In this document: piece after piece, positions 1 to 13,285 of the stretch
How the letters are laid out: each line of letters opens with the position of its first letter
How positions within the stretch are numbered: the stretch's first letter is position 1
DNA from: Avena insularis
Taxonomy: Eukaryota > Streptophyta > Magnoliopsida > Poales > Poaceae
Assembly: GCA_023614405.1 (NCBI GenBank)
Contig: JAJUPC010000232.1
Span: forward strand, 310,001-374,000
Reading direction: 5' to 3'
DNA: 64,000 nucleotides
Notes under the pieces: model-generated
What the model was told of the DNA's origin: nothing
The model's database searches: none
The model's input: only the letters and a program-made list of their open reading frames with translations
Program-made: the position numbers and the translations under genes

Positions 1-633
1 CTGTGCTGATGTCATAATGATGCAGTAAAGCTTTTATTTTGGTTTAATCAATTTCAGAAATTGTTATAATCTTATAAAATTCATATCTAATTCATATTTA
101 ATCAGAAAAATATGAATAATATATCAAAATGTTCAGAAAAATGAGATCTACACTTTAAAAGTATAATCATGCACTATTGATCAACCTAAACCCTAGTTAG
201 TTAGAGAAACACCGAAACCCCCCCTAATTGCATATGGGATTGATGGAATGCCAACCCTCGGCACTTCGAACCCATTTAAATCGATGTTAATCCTAGGGTT
301 GCTATGATAACTTTAATCTGCCATATCATTCATGTGCTTGCACATTGCATGGTTTGAGATATTGATTGTTGTCTTTGTTTCTGATATTGCATCTTCGCGA
401 TAGGATCTGAGCACGAGACCAAAGTCAACGATACTGAAGATCCATATTTATCTACTGAAGGCCAAGGCAAGTGTAGACTCTCATTCTGAACCAATGTTTT
501 ACAAAGTATCTCTCGCTATTTGCACATGGTTCCAATGTGGTCTTTTGTTAGTAGCTAGAGTTACCTATCTGCTGCATAGTTTCCCTATTGTATCCTTATA
601 CACCTGATCCACTGCTCCTAGCATACCTAGGTC
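1..633. other. AT-rich flank with no recognised gene
   Basis: Left edge of the window. It is AT-rich, with stops in all frames and no domain I recognise. The stretch around 400-480 has a coding-like look but no supportable reading frame. It ends where the first minisatellite unit begins. It may be part of a larger retroelement that continues off the left edge, but no LTR terminus, primer site or target-site duplication can be seen. Confidence 0.5.
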
Positions 634-3600
634 TGGTGGATCCTTATGTGGTTTGTGAGAAGAACATACATGCAATGACTCTAGATGTGGTTCATGAGAA
701 GAATAGACATGCAATGACACTTGTGTGTCCTTATGTAGCCTGTGAGAAGAACAGACGTGCAATGACACTAGGTGTGGTTCATGAAAAGAACACACATGCA
801 ATGACACTGGTGTATCCTTATGTGGTTTGTGAGAAGAATAGACATGCAATGACTCTAGGTGTGGTTCATGAAATAACACAAATGCAATGACACTGGTGGA
901 TCCATGTGTGGTTTATGAAAGGAACAGACACGCAATGACACTTGGTGTGGTCCATGAAAAGAACAGACATGCAATGACACTGGTGGATCCATATGTGGTT
1001 TGTGAGAGGAACAGACATGCAATGACACTGGTGGATCCATGTGTGGTTCATGAAAAGAACACACATGCAATGACACTGGTGTATCCTTATGTGGTTTGTC
1101 AAAAGAACATACATGCAATGACTCTAGCTGTGGTTCATGAAAAGAACACACATGCCATGACACTACTGTATCCTTATGTTATTTGTGAGAAGAACAAACA
1201 TGCAATGACTCTAGCTGTGGTTCATGAAAAGAACACACATCCAATGACACTGGTGGATCCTTATGTGGTTTGTGAGAAGAACACACATACAATGACACTG
1301 GTGGATCCTTATATGGTTTGTGAGAAGAACAGACATGCAATGACTCTAGCTATGGTTCATGAAAAGAACAGACATGCCATGAAACTAGTGGATCCATATG
1401 TGGTTTGTGAAAAGAAAAGACATGCAATCACACTAGATTGATCCATGTGTGGTTCATGAAAAGAACACACATGCAATGACAGTGGTGGATCCATGTGTGG
1501 TTTGTGAGAAGAACACACATCCAATGACACTGGGTGTGGTTCATGAAAAGAGCACACATCCAATGACACTAGTGGATGCTTATGTGGTTTGTGAGAAGAA
1601 TAGACATGCAATGACTCTACATGTGGTTCATGAGAAGAACAGACATGCAATGACACTGGTGTATCCTTATGTGGTTTGTGAGAAGAACACACATGCAATG
1701 ACTCTTGCTGTGGTTTGTGAAAAGAACACACATGCAGTGCCGCTGGTGGATCCATATGTTGTTTGTGAGAAGAACAGACATGCAATGACTCTAGCTGTGC
1801 TTCATGAAAAGAACACACATGCAATGACACTGATGTATCGTTATGTGATTTGTGAGAAGAGCAGACATGCAATGACTCTAGCCGTGGTTCATGAAAAGAA
1901 CACACATGCAATGACGTTGGTGGATCCATTTGTGGTTTTTGAAATGAAAACACATCCAATGACACTGGGTGTCGTTCATGAAAAGAACATACATGCAATG
2001 ACACTAGGTGTGGTTCATGAAAACAACAGACATGCAATGACACTAGTGGATCCATATATGATTTGTGAGAGGAACATACATGCAATCACACTGGGTGTGG
2101 TTCATGAAAAGAACAGACATGCAATGACACTAGTGGATCCATATATGGTTTGTGAGAGGAATAGACATGCAATCACACTGAGTGTGGTTCATGAAAAGAA
2201 CAGATATGCAATGACACTAGTGGATCCATATGTGGTTTTTGGAAAGAACAGTGATGCAATCATACTGGATGGGTCCATTTGTGGTTCATGAAAAGAATAG
2301 ACATGCAATGATACTGGTGGATCCATGTGTGGTTTGTGAGAAGAACACACATGCAATGAAACTAGGTGTGTTTCATGAAAAGAACACACATCCAATGACA
2401 CTGGTGGATCCTTATGTGGTTTGTGAGACGAACAGACATGCAATGACTCTAGATGTGGTTCATGTGAAGAACAGACATGCAATGACACTGGTGTATCCTT
2501 ATGTGGTTTGTGAGAAGAATAGACATGCAATAACACTGGGTGTGGTTCATGAAAAGAACACACATGCAATGGCACTGGTGTATCCTTATGTGGTTCATGA
2601 AAAAACACACATGCAATGACTCTAGCTGTGGTTCATGAAAAGAACACACATGCAATGACACTGGTACATCCATGTGTGGTTTATGAAAGGAACTTACATG
2701 CAATGACACTGGGTGTGGTTCGTGAAAACAACATACATGCAATGACAGTGGTGGATCCATGTGTGGTTTGTGAGAGGAATAGACATGCAATCACACTTGG
2801 TGGATCCATGTGTGGTTCATGAAAAGAACAGACATGCAATGATACTGGTGGATCCATGTGTGGTTTGTGAGAGGAACAGACATGCAATCACCCTGGGTGG
2901 ATCCATGTGTGGTTTGTGAGAAGAACACACATCCAATGACATTGGGTGTGGTTCATGAAAAGAACACACATCCAATGACACTAGTGGATGCTTATGTGGT
3001 TTGTGAGAAGAATAGACATGCAATGACTCTAGATGTGGTTCATGAGAAGAACAGGCATGCAATGACAATGGTGTATCCTTATGTGGTTTGTGAGAAGAAC
3101 ACACATGCAATGCCTCTAGCTGTGGTTTGTGAAAAGAAAACACATGCAATGACGCTGGTAGATCCATATGTGGTTTGTGAGTAGAACAGACATGCAATGA
3201 CTCTAGCCGTGGTTCATGAAAAGAACACACATCCAATGACAATGATGTATCCTTATGTGATTTGTGAGAAGAATAGACATGCGATGACTCTAGCTGTGGT
3301 TCATGAAAAGAACACACATGCAATGACATTGGTGGATCCATGTGTGGTTTTTGAAAGGAAAAGACATGCAATGACACTTGGTGTGGTTCATGAAAAGAAC
3401 ATACATGCAATGACACTGGTGGATCCATGTGTGGTTTATGAAAGGAACACACATCCAATGACACTGGGTGTGGTTCATGAAAAGAACACACATCCAATGA
3501 CACTAGTGGATGCTTATGTGGTTTGTGAGAAGAATAGACATGCGATGACTCTAGATGTGGTTCATGAGAAGAACAGACATGCAATGACACTGGTGTAACC

Positions 3601-6600
3601 TTATTTGGTTTGTGAGAAGAACACACATCCAATGACTCTAGCTGTGGTTAGTGAAAAGAACACACATGCAATGACACTAATGTATCCTTATTTGACTTGT
3701 GAGAAGAACAGACATGTGATGACTCTAGCTGTGGTTCATGAAAAGAAGACACATGCAATGACATTGGTGGATCCATGTGTGGTTTATGAAGGATAAGACA
3801 TGCAATGACACTGGGTGTGGTTCATGAAAAGAACATACATGCAATGACACTGGTGGATCCATGTGTGGTTTATGAAAGGAACAGACATACAATGACACTG
3901 GGTGTGGTTCATGAAAAGAACATACATGCAATGACACTGGTGGATCCATATGTGGTTTGTGAGAGGAATAGACATGCAATCACACTGGGTGGATCCATGT
4001 GTGGTTCATGAAAAGAACAGACATGCAATGATACTGGTGGAACCACGTGTGGTTTGTGAGAGGAACAGACATGCAATCACACTAGCTGGATCCATGTGTG
4101 GTTCATGAAAAGAACATACATGCAATGACACTGGGTGTGGTTCATGAAAAGAACACACATCCAATGACACTGGTGGATCCATATGTGGTTTGTGGAAAGA
4201 ACAGACATGCAATAATACTGGGTGTGGTTCATGAAAAGAACACACATCCAGTGACACTGGTGGATCCATATGTGGTTTGTGGAAAGAACAGACTTGCAAT
4301 GACACTACCTGTGGTTCATGAAAAGAACACACATCCAATAACACTAGTGAATCTTTATGTCGTTTGTGATAAGAACAGACATGCAATGACTCTTGGTGTG
4401 AAGAACACAGATGCAATGACACTAGTGTATCCTTATGTGGTTTGTGAGAAGAACATACATGCAATGACTCTAGTTTTGGTTCAGGAAAAGAGCACACATG
4501 CAATGACACTGGCGGATCCATGTGTGGTTTGTGAGAGGAACAAACATGCAATGACACTGGGTGCGGTCATGAAAAGAACATACATGCAATGACACTGGTG
4601 GATCCATGTGTGGTTTATGAAAGGAACATACATGCAATGACACTGGGTGTGGTTCATGAAAACAACAAACATGTAATGACACTAGTGGATCCATATGTGG
4701 TTTGTGAGAGGAACAGACACGCAATCACACTGGGTGTGGTTCATGAAAAGAACAGACATGCAATGACAGTGGTGTATCCTTATGTGGTTTGTGAGAAGAA
4801 TAGACATGCAATGACTCTAGCTGTGGTTCATGAAAAGAATAGACATGCAATGACAATGATGGATCCATGTGTGGTTTATGAAAGGAACAGACATGCGATG
4901 ACACTAGGTGTGGTTCATGAAAAGAACAAACATGCAATGACACTACTGGATCCATATGTGCTTTGTGAAAAGAATAGAGATGCAATCACACTATATGGAT
5001 CCATTTGTGGTTCATGAAAAGAATAGACATGCAATGATACTGGTGGATCCATGTGTGGTTTGTGAGAAGAACACACATGCAATGAAACTGGGTGTGTTTA
5101 ATGAAAAGAACACACATCCAATGACACTGGTGGATCCTCATGTGGTTTGTGAGAAGAACAGACATGCAATGACTCTAGATGTGGTTCATGAGAAGAACAG
5201 ACATGCAATGACACTGGTGTATCCTTATGTGGTTTGTGAGAAGAATAGACATGCAATGACACTGGGTGTGGTTCATGAAAAGAACACACATGCAATGGCA
5301 CTGGTGTATCCTTATGTGGTTCATGAAAAAACACACATGCAATGACTCTAGCTGTGGTTCATGAAAAGAACACACATGCAATGACACTGGTAGATCCATG
5401 TGTGGTTTATGAAAGGAACTTACATGCAATGACACTGGGTGTGGTTCATGAAAACAACATACATGCAATGACACTGGTGGATCCATGTGTGGTTTGTGAG
5501 AGGAATAGACATGCAATCACACTTGGTGGATCCATGTGTGGTTCATGAAAAGAACAGACATGCAATGATACTGGTGGATCCATGTGTGGTTTGTGAGAGG
5601 AACAGACATGCAATCACCCTGGGTGGATCCATGTGTGGTTTGTGAGAAGAACACATATCCAATGACATTGGGTGTTGTTCATGAAAAGAACACACATCCA
5701 ATGACACTAGTGGATGCTTATGTGGTTTGTGAGAAGAATAGACATGCAATGACTCTAGATGTGGTTCATGAGAAGAACAGGCATGCAATGACAATGGTGT
5801 ATCCTTATGTGGTTTGTGAGAAGAACACACATGCAATGCCTCTAGCTGTGGTTTGTGAAAAGAAAACACATGCAATGACGCTGGTAGATCCATATGTGGT
5901 TTGTGAGTAGAACAGACATGCAATGACTCTAGCCGTGGTTCATGAAAATAACACACATCCAATGACAATTATGTATCCTTATGTGATTTGTGAGAAGAAC
6001 AGACATGCGATGACTCTAGCTGTGGTTCATGAAAAGAACACACATGCAATGACATTGGTGGATCCAGGTGTGGTTTTTGAAAGGAAAAGACATGCAATGA
6101 CACTTGGTGTGGTTCATGAAAAGAACATACATGCAATGACACTGGTGGATCCATGTGTGGTTTATGAAAGGAACACACATCCAATGACACTGGGTGTGGT
6201 TCATGAAAAGAACACACATCCAATGACACCTGGGTGTGGTTTATGAGAAGAACAGGCATGCAATGACACTGGTGTATCGTTATGTGGTTTGTGAGAAGAA
6301 CACACATGCAATGACTCTAGCCGTGGTTTGTGAAAAGAACACACATGAAATGACGCGGGTAGATCCATATGTGGTTTGTGAGTAGAACGGACATGCAATG
6401 ACTCTAGCTGTGGTTCATGAAAAGAACACACATGCAATGACACTGATGTATCCTTATGTGATTTGTGAGAAGAACAGACATGCGATTACTCTAGATGTGT
6501 TTCATGAAAAGAACACACATGCAATGACATTGGTGGATCCATGTGTGGTTTTTGAAAGGAAAAGACATGCAATGACACTTGGTGTGGTTCAAGAAAAGAA

Positions 6601-8381
6601 CATACATGCAATGACACCAGTGGATCCATGTGTGGTTTATGAAAGGAACATACATGCAATGAAACTGGGTGTGTTTAATGAAAAGAACACACATCCAATG
6701 ACACTGGTGGATCCTTATGTGGTTTGTGAGAAGAACAAACATGCAATGACTCTAGATGTGGTTCATGAGAAGAACAGACATGCAATGACACTGGTGTATC
6801 CTTATGTGGTTTGTGAGAAGAATAGACATGCAATGACACTGGGTGTGGTTCATGAAAAGAACAGACATGCAATGACACTGGTGGATCCATGTGTGGTTTA
6901 TGAAAGGAACAGACATGTGATGACACTAGGTGTGGTTCATGAAAAGAACAGACATGCAATGACACTGGGGATCCATGTGTGGTTTGTGAGAAGAACACAC
7001 ATCCAATGACATTGGGTGTGGTTCATGAAAAGAACACACATCTAATGACACTAGTGGATGCTTATGTGGTTTGTGATAAAAATAGACATGCAATGACTCT
7101 AGATGTGGTTCATGAGAAGAACAGACATGCAATGACACTGGTGTATCCTTATGTGGTTTGTGAGAAGAACACACATGCAATGAATCTAGCTATGGTTTGT
7201 GAAAAGAACACACATGCAATGACCCTAATGTATCCTTATGTGATTTGTGAGAAGAACAAACATGTGATGACTCTAGTTGTGGTTCATGAAAAGAAGACAC
7301 ATGCAATGACATTGGTGGATCCATGTGTGGTTTATGAAAGGATAAGACATGCAATGACACCGGGTGTGGTTCATGAAAAGAACATACATGCAATGACACT
7401 GGTGGATCCATGTGTGGTTTATGAAAGGAATAGACATGCAATGACACTAGGTGTGGTTCATGAAAAGAACATACATGCAATGACACTGGTGGATCCATGT
7501 GTGGTTTGTGAGAGGAAGAGACATGCAATCACACTGGGTGGATCCATGGGTGGTTCATGAAAAGAACAGACATGCAATGATACTGGTGGATCCATGTGTG
7601 GTTTGTGAGAGGAACAAACATGCAATCACACTGGCTGGATCCATGTGTGGTTCATGAAAAGAACATACATGCAATGACACTGGTGGATCCATGTGTGGTT
7701 TGTGAGAAGAACACACATGCAATGACACTGGGTGTGGTTCATGAAAAGAGAACACATCCAATGACACCGGTGGATCCATATGTGGTTTGTGGAAAGAACA
7801 GACATGCAATGACACTGGGTGTGGTTCATGAAAAGAACATACATCCAGTGACACTGGTGGATCCATATGTGGTTTGTGGAAAGAACAGACATGCAATGAC
7901 ACTACCTGTGGTTCATGAAAAGAACACACATCCAACGACACTGGTGTATCTTTATGTCGTTTGGGAGAAGAACAGACATGCAATGATTCTAGGTGTGAAG
8001 ATCACACATGCAATGACACTTGTGTATCCTTATGTGGTTTGTGAGAAGAACATACATGCAATGACTCTAGTTGTGGTTCATGAAAAGAAAACACATGCAA
8101 TGACACTGGTGGATCAATGTGTGGTTTGTGAGAGGAACAGACATGCAATGACACTGGGTGTGGTTCATGAAAAGAACACACATGCAATGAGACTGGTAGA
8201 TCCATATGTGGTTTTGAAAAGAACAAACATGCAATGAATCTAGCTAGATCCACATGTGGTTAATGAAAAGAATAGACATCCAATGAAACTAGTGGATCCA
8301 TGTGTGGTTTGTGAGAAGAACACACATGCAATGACACTGGGTGTAGTTCATGAAAAGAACAGATATCCAATGACACTGGTG
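634..8381 (+). repeat. Minisatellite array, left block (39/48-bp units)
   Basis: This is a near-continuous tandem array. The core unit is 39 bp, running from GTGGTTCATGAAAAGAA through ACACATGCAATGACACTGGGT. The second unit is 48 bp: the same core preceded by 9 extra bases containing GGATCC (GTGGATCCATGTGTGGTTTG and so on). The units mostly alternate, giving an 87-bp super-period, with local runs of one type. Both lengths are multiples of three, so long open stretches occur on both strands. On + they read as VVHEKNTHAMTL (13-residue) and VDPYVVCEKNRHAMTL (16-residue) units. Larger duplications are superimposed on the unit repeat: 2230-3590 recurs at 4956-6230. The block ends at the TSD of the inserted LTR element, and the same array resumes after it. 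Confidence 0.95.
8377..8381. repeat. Target site duplication, left copy (TGGTG)
   Basis: TGGTG lies immediately before the TG of the left LTR, and the same five bases follow the CA of the right LTR at 19584-19588. This is direct proof of one retroviral-type integration into the minisatellite. Confidence 0.9.
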
Positions 8382-11300
8382 TGTAAGATCCCTCCTTATT
8401 AAAGGAAAAGATCCCTGTGATTGCAATGCTAGTCCCTGGATCAATAGCTAGCATCCACAGTTCAGATGTAATATCAAGAAACAAAGGTCATAATACAACT
8501 TTATAACCAGGAATAAAATAGTTTTATTACATCAAACTTAGCTCATTGGCTAATTACATTACATTGCAGCGGAATAACTATAAGTATTGGGTCCTTCATC
8601 TTCAAAGTGCCACAGGCAGATGTTGGTTGTAGACTTTGTAATCCTAATCAATCAATCTTCACTAAAATCAATCAAACCTGCAACATTACAAGTTACAGCC
8701 ACAAGGGTCAATACATTTGAATTGTATTGGCAAGTGATACTTTGGTAGTATAGTGGAGTCTATCATCTATATGCATTTGGCTAAGTGGAGCTGAGGCTTG
8801 CATTGCTCAAAATAGATTTTTCCTATCATTTTTGAAAATACTAAATTTTATTTTGACAAAAACCACCAAGGCATCTATCAATCAAGACTGAAGATCCTCT
8901 CAAGGCATCTATCAATCAAAGATTGAAGATTTTCTTGGCAAAAACAATTTTCCTCAATCAATGATTTCAAGATCCTTGTACCAAGCCATCTCTCCATCAA
9001 AGATTGAAGAATTTCACACAACCCTTGTTCACCCACAAGTTTTAATTTAGAAATTGGAGTGATGAGATTCTTGATTGCTTCCATGTCTTGATGCTCAAAT
9101 TGTCCTTTACCAGGGACATGGCTAAGTACTTCGGTTTTACACTCTGCAGAGGTGGTGCACTTTACCCACAAGACTTGGTTTCCCAAGACAAAATCTTTCG
9201 AAGCTTTCCTTAGACCAACATGGACGCTCCAACCTATCAATCACTACCACCCACTGTCCATGTGGCTAAGTTCTTGCAACCTATATGATCATGGCAGAGC
9301 CCATATTGCCAAGTGGTTGCACTTGAAGCTTCTCAACATTTGACATCTCAAATCTCGTTGTTTCCTGGGTGGCCATCCACAAGTGAGATACACTAAGGTA
9401 AACCATAAACATGGGCCTTGTGAACCACTCAACCAAAAACCACCAAGCAAGTCCCATTCCACCCAGGAGATTCATTATCTTAGTTGTTTTGTTAAATAAA
9501 ACACAAGTCCTTAGACTTAGAATATTTTTCCATAGTGTGAATATATGTTCCACCCAGGTTTTCTATTAGCTAGGCTAAGCTTGGTAGAAATAGGATTCTT
9601 AACTAAGGAAAATCCTACTAAGGATTTATCTACTAGGTTTTCCTATAGCAAGGTCTATACTTAGCTTAATAAAAACCATGCAAGTTTTACTTAGCAAAAA
9701 CACTAATGCATAGTGAAAATAATGGGATAATGATATGAAGCATCACTTGCCTTTTTGGTAGAGGGTATAGGTTCACTCCTTGTCCTTGCAACAATCACAC
9801 TCTTCAAGTCACTACAATTCAATCAAGTAAGGCACAAACTTAATCTACCAATCAAGCAAAACAACACACATAAAATCCTAAAGTCAAGGTAATGCATGTA
9901 AGCATGCAAAGGATGGTTCTTATTGTAGGTATGGTGTTTACTAGGCTTCTAACTTTGTAAGTTCCAAATTGGTCATTTACCAAAATGGCAAAGTCATTTG
10001 CAAAAGGGTTTCTATTAGATTCCTAAACTTTGTAAGATCCAAAATGGTCATTTACCAAAGTGGCAAAGTTAAGGTAATGCATGCAAGCATGCCAAGCTTT
10101 GTTTTGTTTGAAAAAGGGGTTCCTAATGGGTCATAGACTTTTGGGCACACCTATTGGTCATTTTGTGAAGTGGCTAAGTCATTTACAAAAGATTTCACTA
10201 TAAAACTATTTGCAAAACAAAGTGTCATTCTATGTGGTGTAGAAATATTTCTACTAGGGTATTAACCTATAGGTTTCACCAAATGAGTTGCTATTGCAAA
10301 ACTTGGTGTTTTGGGTCAGTAGGTTTGGTTCAAAACATTTTCTCCAAAGTTTTCTTTATGAAAGCATTTTCATAAACAAAACAAATAGTTTTAGTTAGCT
10401 AGAAATGGACTAAACTAATTAATCCATCCTATTCTTTTCCAAAATCACTTTCCAAACTATGGGTTGGTTCCTAGGGTCAGTAAGGTCACAACAAACCAAA
10501 TTGCAAAGGTTTTAACCTTAAAATCATTTTTAAATGATTTTTCTAATGTTAGCAAGCACACAAAAGAATCTGCAAAATCAAACAAGCTAATAGATACTAT
10601 TTGCTAAACTAAGGGCAGGGTTGGTTAGGTCTTGTCTTTCTGATTCCAACGACATCAAATTTGTAAAATTTGGACGTGTGGATCAAAAGATACATGGGTT
10701 TGAAGTTTGCAAGAAATTCTGTTTTCAAAACTGTTTTTAAACAGATTAGGTGACACGCGGCGTGTTCTTACTGGTCGATACCGGTTCGTCTGGATCGGCA
10801 ACGTGGAGCGTTGGATCTAATCTAATCGTGCGATCCAGAGGGCATACCCCTTCGCGTTAAGTGATCTAATCGTGTCCGATGGATCTGCATCTAACGGTCG
10901 CTACTGGTTTGACCTAAAAGGAGCGGCGATGCGGCGGCTGCTGGCGGCGGAGCGATCGGTCGATGACGGTGCCAGCGATACAGGAAGCGAGAGAGGAAAA
11001 GGGCATGCTCACCGTTCTCGCAAGAACGTGGGGAAGCTCGAGGTAGTGTCTTCCTATCGCGGGGCGTACTGGAGTGAGCTTGATTGCTCGCCGGAGTTGC
11101 TGCGGGCGGCGGGGCTCTCGGGTTGTCGTCGTTGGCGTCGCTGTGGATCACGAGAAGACAAACGGAAAGCACTGTAAGACGCGCAAGGGTACAGCGGTGA
11201 TGCGAGCGTGAAGGAGGAGTGAAGGGGCGGTCTGGTTCACCTGGGGCTCGTCGGAGAGGAAGCAGACGGCGGTGCTCACTGTCGACGACGGAGGCGAGGA

Positions 11301-13095
11301 TAGGGGGCGCCCTAGGTCAAACGGAAGGTGTCGTTAGGTTCGTATGAGCTTGTAGATCATCATCGGGTCAACGAGGATGAGAGGGGAGGTCAGGTTTACC
11401 GGGGAGATGTCGCCGCAGTTGGAGCAGACGGCGCGGGGGCTTGTTGGAGTCGGGTCTGTGCTCCTGCTGGCGAACTAGGAGTACTAGGAGATGCGTGAGG
11501 TCGAGAGGAGTCCACTGCGTGAAGTAGAGGCGAGGGGTGGTCGGAGTTAGCCGAATTGCTGCGACAACTGCTGGAGCAGAGGGTGCTCGAAGGAATTGAG
11601 GCGCCTGGGGCAAGCTGGGAAGGGGTCCGAGGGAAAACGGAGGAGAGAGCGAGGCGATTAAAGGGCGTGGTCGACGAGGAATTAACGCGCAAGAATCTCG
11701 AATTGATGCGAGCTTTCAACGGCGTAAACGGCCGCGAAGTCTGGGAGACGGGTCATGGGAGGAAGAAGGAGGTGGCGGTGGGGTCCTCTGTTCAGTGGGA
11801 AGGAAGAGGGAACGGGGTCCACGGGTCAGCCTCAGTGTGGGTTTCTTTTGCGGTGCAGAAAAACGGTTCAGGGGAGCGATAAGAGGAGGTGGGGTCATCT
11901 CATCAGCGAGTGAGGGAGAGGGGGAAGTGGGTCCAGGTTGTCACTCTCTGTATGGGTTAACTATTTGGTGCGAAATGTTTTTCTGAGGAGGAAAGAGAGG
12001 TGGGCTGTTGTTGGGCCAAAAATGGGTTGGGTCTGTTTTCTTATTTTTTTTCTGTCTAATCTCTTTTTTTCTTTTTCTATTCTATTTTTCTGTTTTGAAT
12101 TTCAAACAATTATTCACACTTTCAAACAACACTCAAATCAATTCAAACAACAAACTTTTCATTTGAATTTGGTTCTGTTTGGCAACATAATCCAATCTCA
12201 GAATAAAATAATATTTTTAGTTATTTTAAGATCCATTTAATAATTAAATAAAATGGATCTTTAGTTATTAGGGTTTGATTTATTTAATAAAATTTCCATT
12301 TGAAATCCAATTATTTTCAAAACCAAACCAGAAGGTTTTATTTGAAAAATAAAAGATTACTTGGAAACTTATTTAAATAAATAAATAAGTTTTGGTGTTT
12401 TAATTAAAATGGGAAAGCCTTTACTTAAATAAAATTGGATATTTAAATCCTTATTATTTTATTTAAATAATCCTTTACTCATTTTAATCAAAGCAAAACC
12501 TTTTAATAAAAGATTTCAAAGTAGTAATAAAATACTTGGTGTTCATTTAAAATGGGAAAAGCTTTTACTTAAATAAAATTGGATATTTAAATCCTTTATT
12601 AAATGTTTAACTTGTTAAATCCCTTTAGGATTATTTGTTCACCAATTGATATGGGTTTTTTGGTAAGGGCTTTATTGGCTTTGGAAATTAAATTTCCTTA
12701 TCTTATTATATTCACAAGATTTTGTCTATGGTTCCAAACTAAGTGAAACCAATCTCTAAGGTCTTTCTTGATCCTTTGTGATTATTTGTTGATCAAATTT
12801 GGTATGGATCAAATCCATGGATTTGGAGATACTTTGGAAAATGATTTCCTTCCATTAGGGCTTAGGGATTTGGATTTATTTTCCAAGTGTTTAATTTCCA
12901 GATACATTCATTGAGGAATGCATTTCCCTTGATTTGGATTTGTTGAATTCAAACTTCTACCAAAGTTTGTTCAAGATGGGATTTCAAGTCTCCTTTTAGA
13001 AACAAAAGTTTCTTTTCACCCTGATTTTCAACAAAATTTATTTTGTTTAATTTATTTTTCACATTACAAGATTTGGAAAATCTTGGGATGTGACA
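8382..13095 (-). repeat. 3' LTR of the LARD-like element
   Basis: It begins TGTAAGATCC and ends GGGATGTGACA, matching the LTR at 14839-19583 throughout. It is AT-rich except for a GC-rich block at about 10870-11900, whose short open frames look like chance products of composition. About fifteen to twenty differences from the other LTR are visible outside about 11090-11760, and several dozen inside that patch. Confidence 0.93.
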
Positions 13096-13110
13096 GGCTA
13101 CCACCCTTAA
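13096..13110 (-). other. Candidate polypurine tract
   Basis: Read on the minus strand, AAGGGTGGTAG lies just upstream of the 3' LTR. This is where a polypurine tract should prime second-strand synthesis. It is short and interrupted by T, so the exact limits are uncertain. Confidence 0.5.
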
Positions 13111-13285
13111 AATAAATCTCGTCCCGAGATTTGGGGGGGGCTAGGGTTACAAGCAGGTTCAAAACAACTAGGGTACTACCACCCTTAAAAATTTTCCAAC
13201 TAAACTATATCTTGGCTTGCTTGGAATCTTGGATAACTTCTTCTTGGAAAACTTCTGCATAGTGGCCTTTATTTCCATACTTGAC

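Noticed and set aside
634..8381. CRISPR array
   Set aside because: Repeats are contiguous and degenerate with no unique spacers, and the DNA is eukaryotic.
10872..11900. Genes in the GC-rich part of the long LTR (and its second copy at 17333-18480)
   Set aside because: Frames on both strands are low-complexity and change between the two LTR copies through indels. No motif is conserved.
11938..12240. Hydrophobic 100-residue ORF (and copy at 18426-18728) as a membrane protein
   Set aside because: It is encoded by T-rich LTR DNA. Phe/Leu-rich translation is expected from composition alone.
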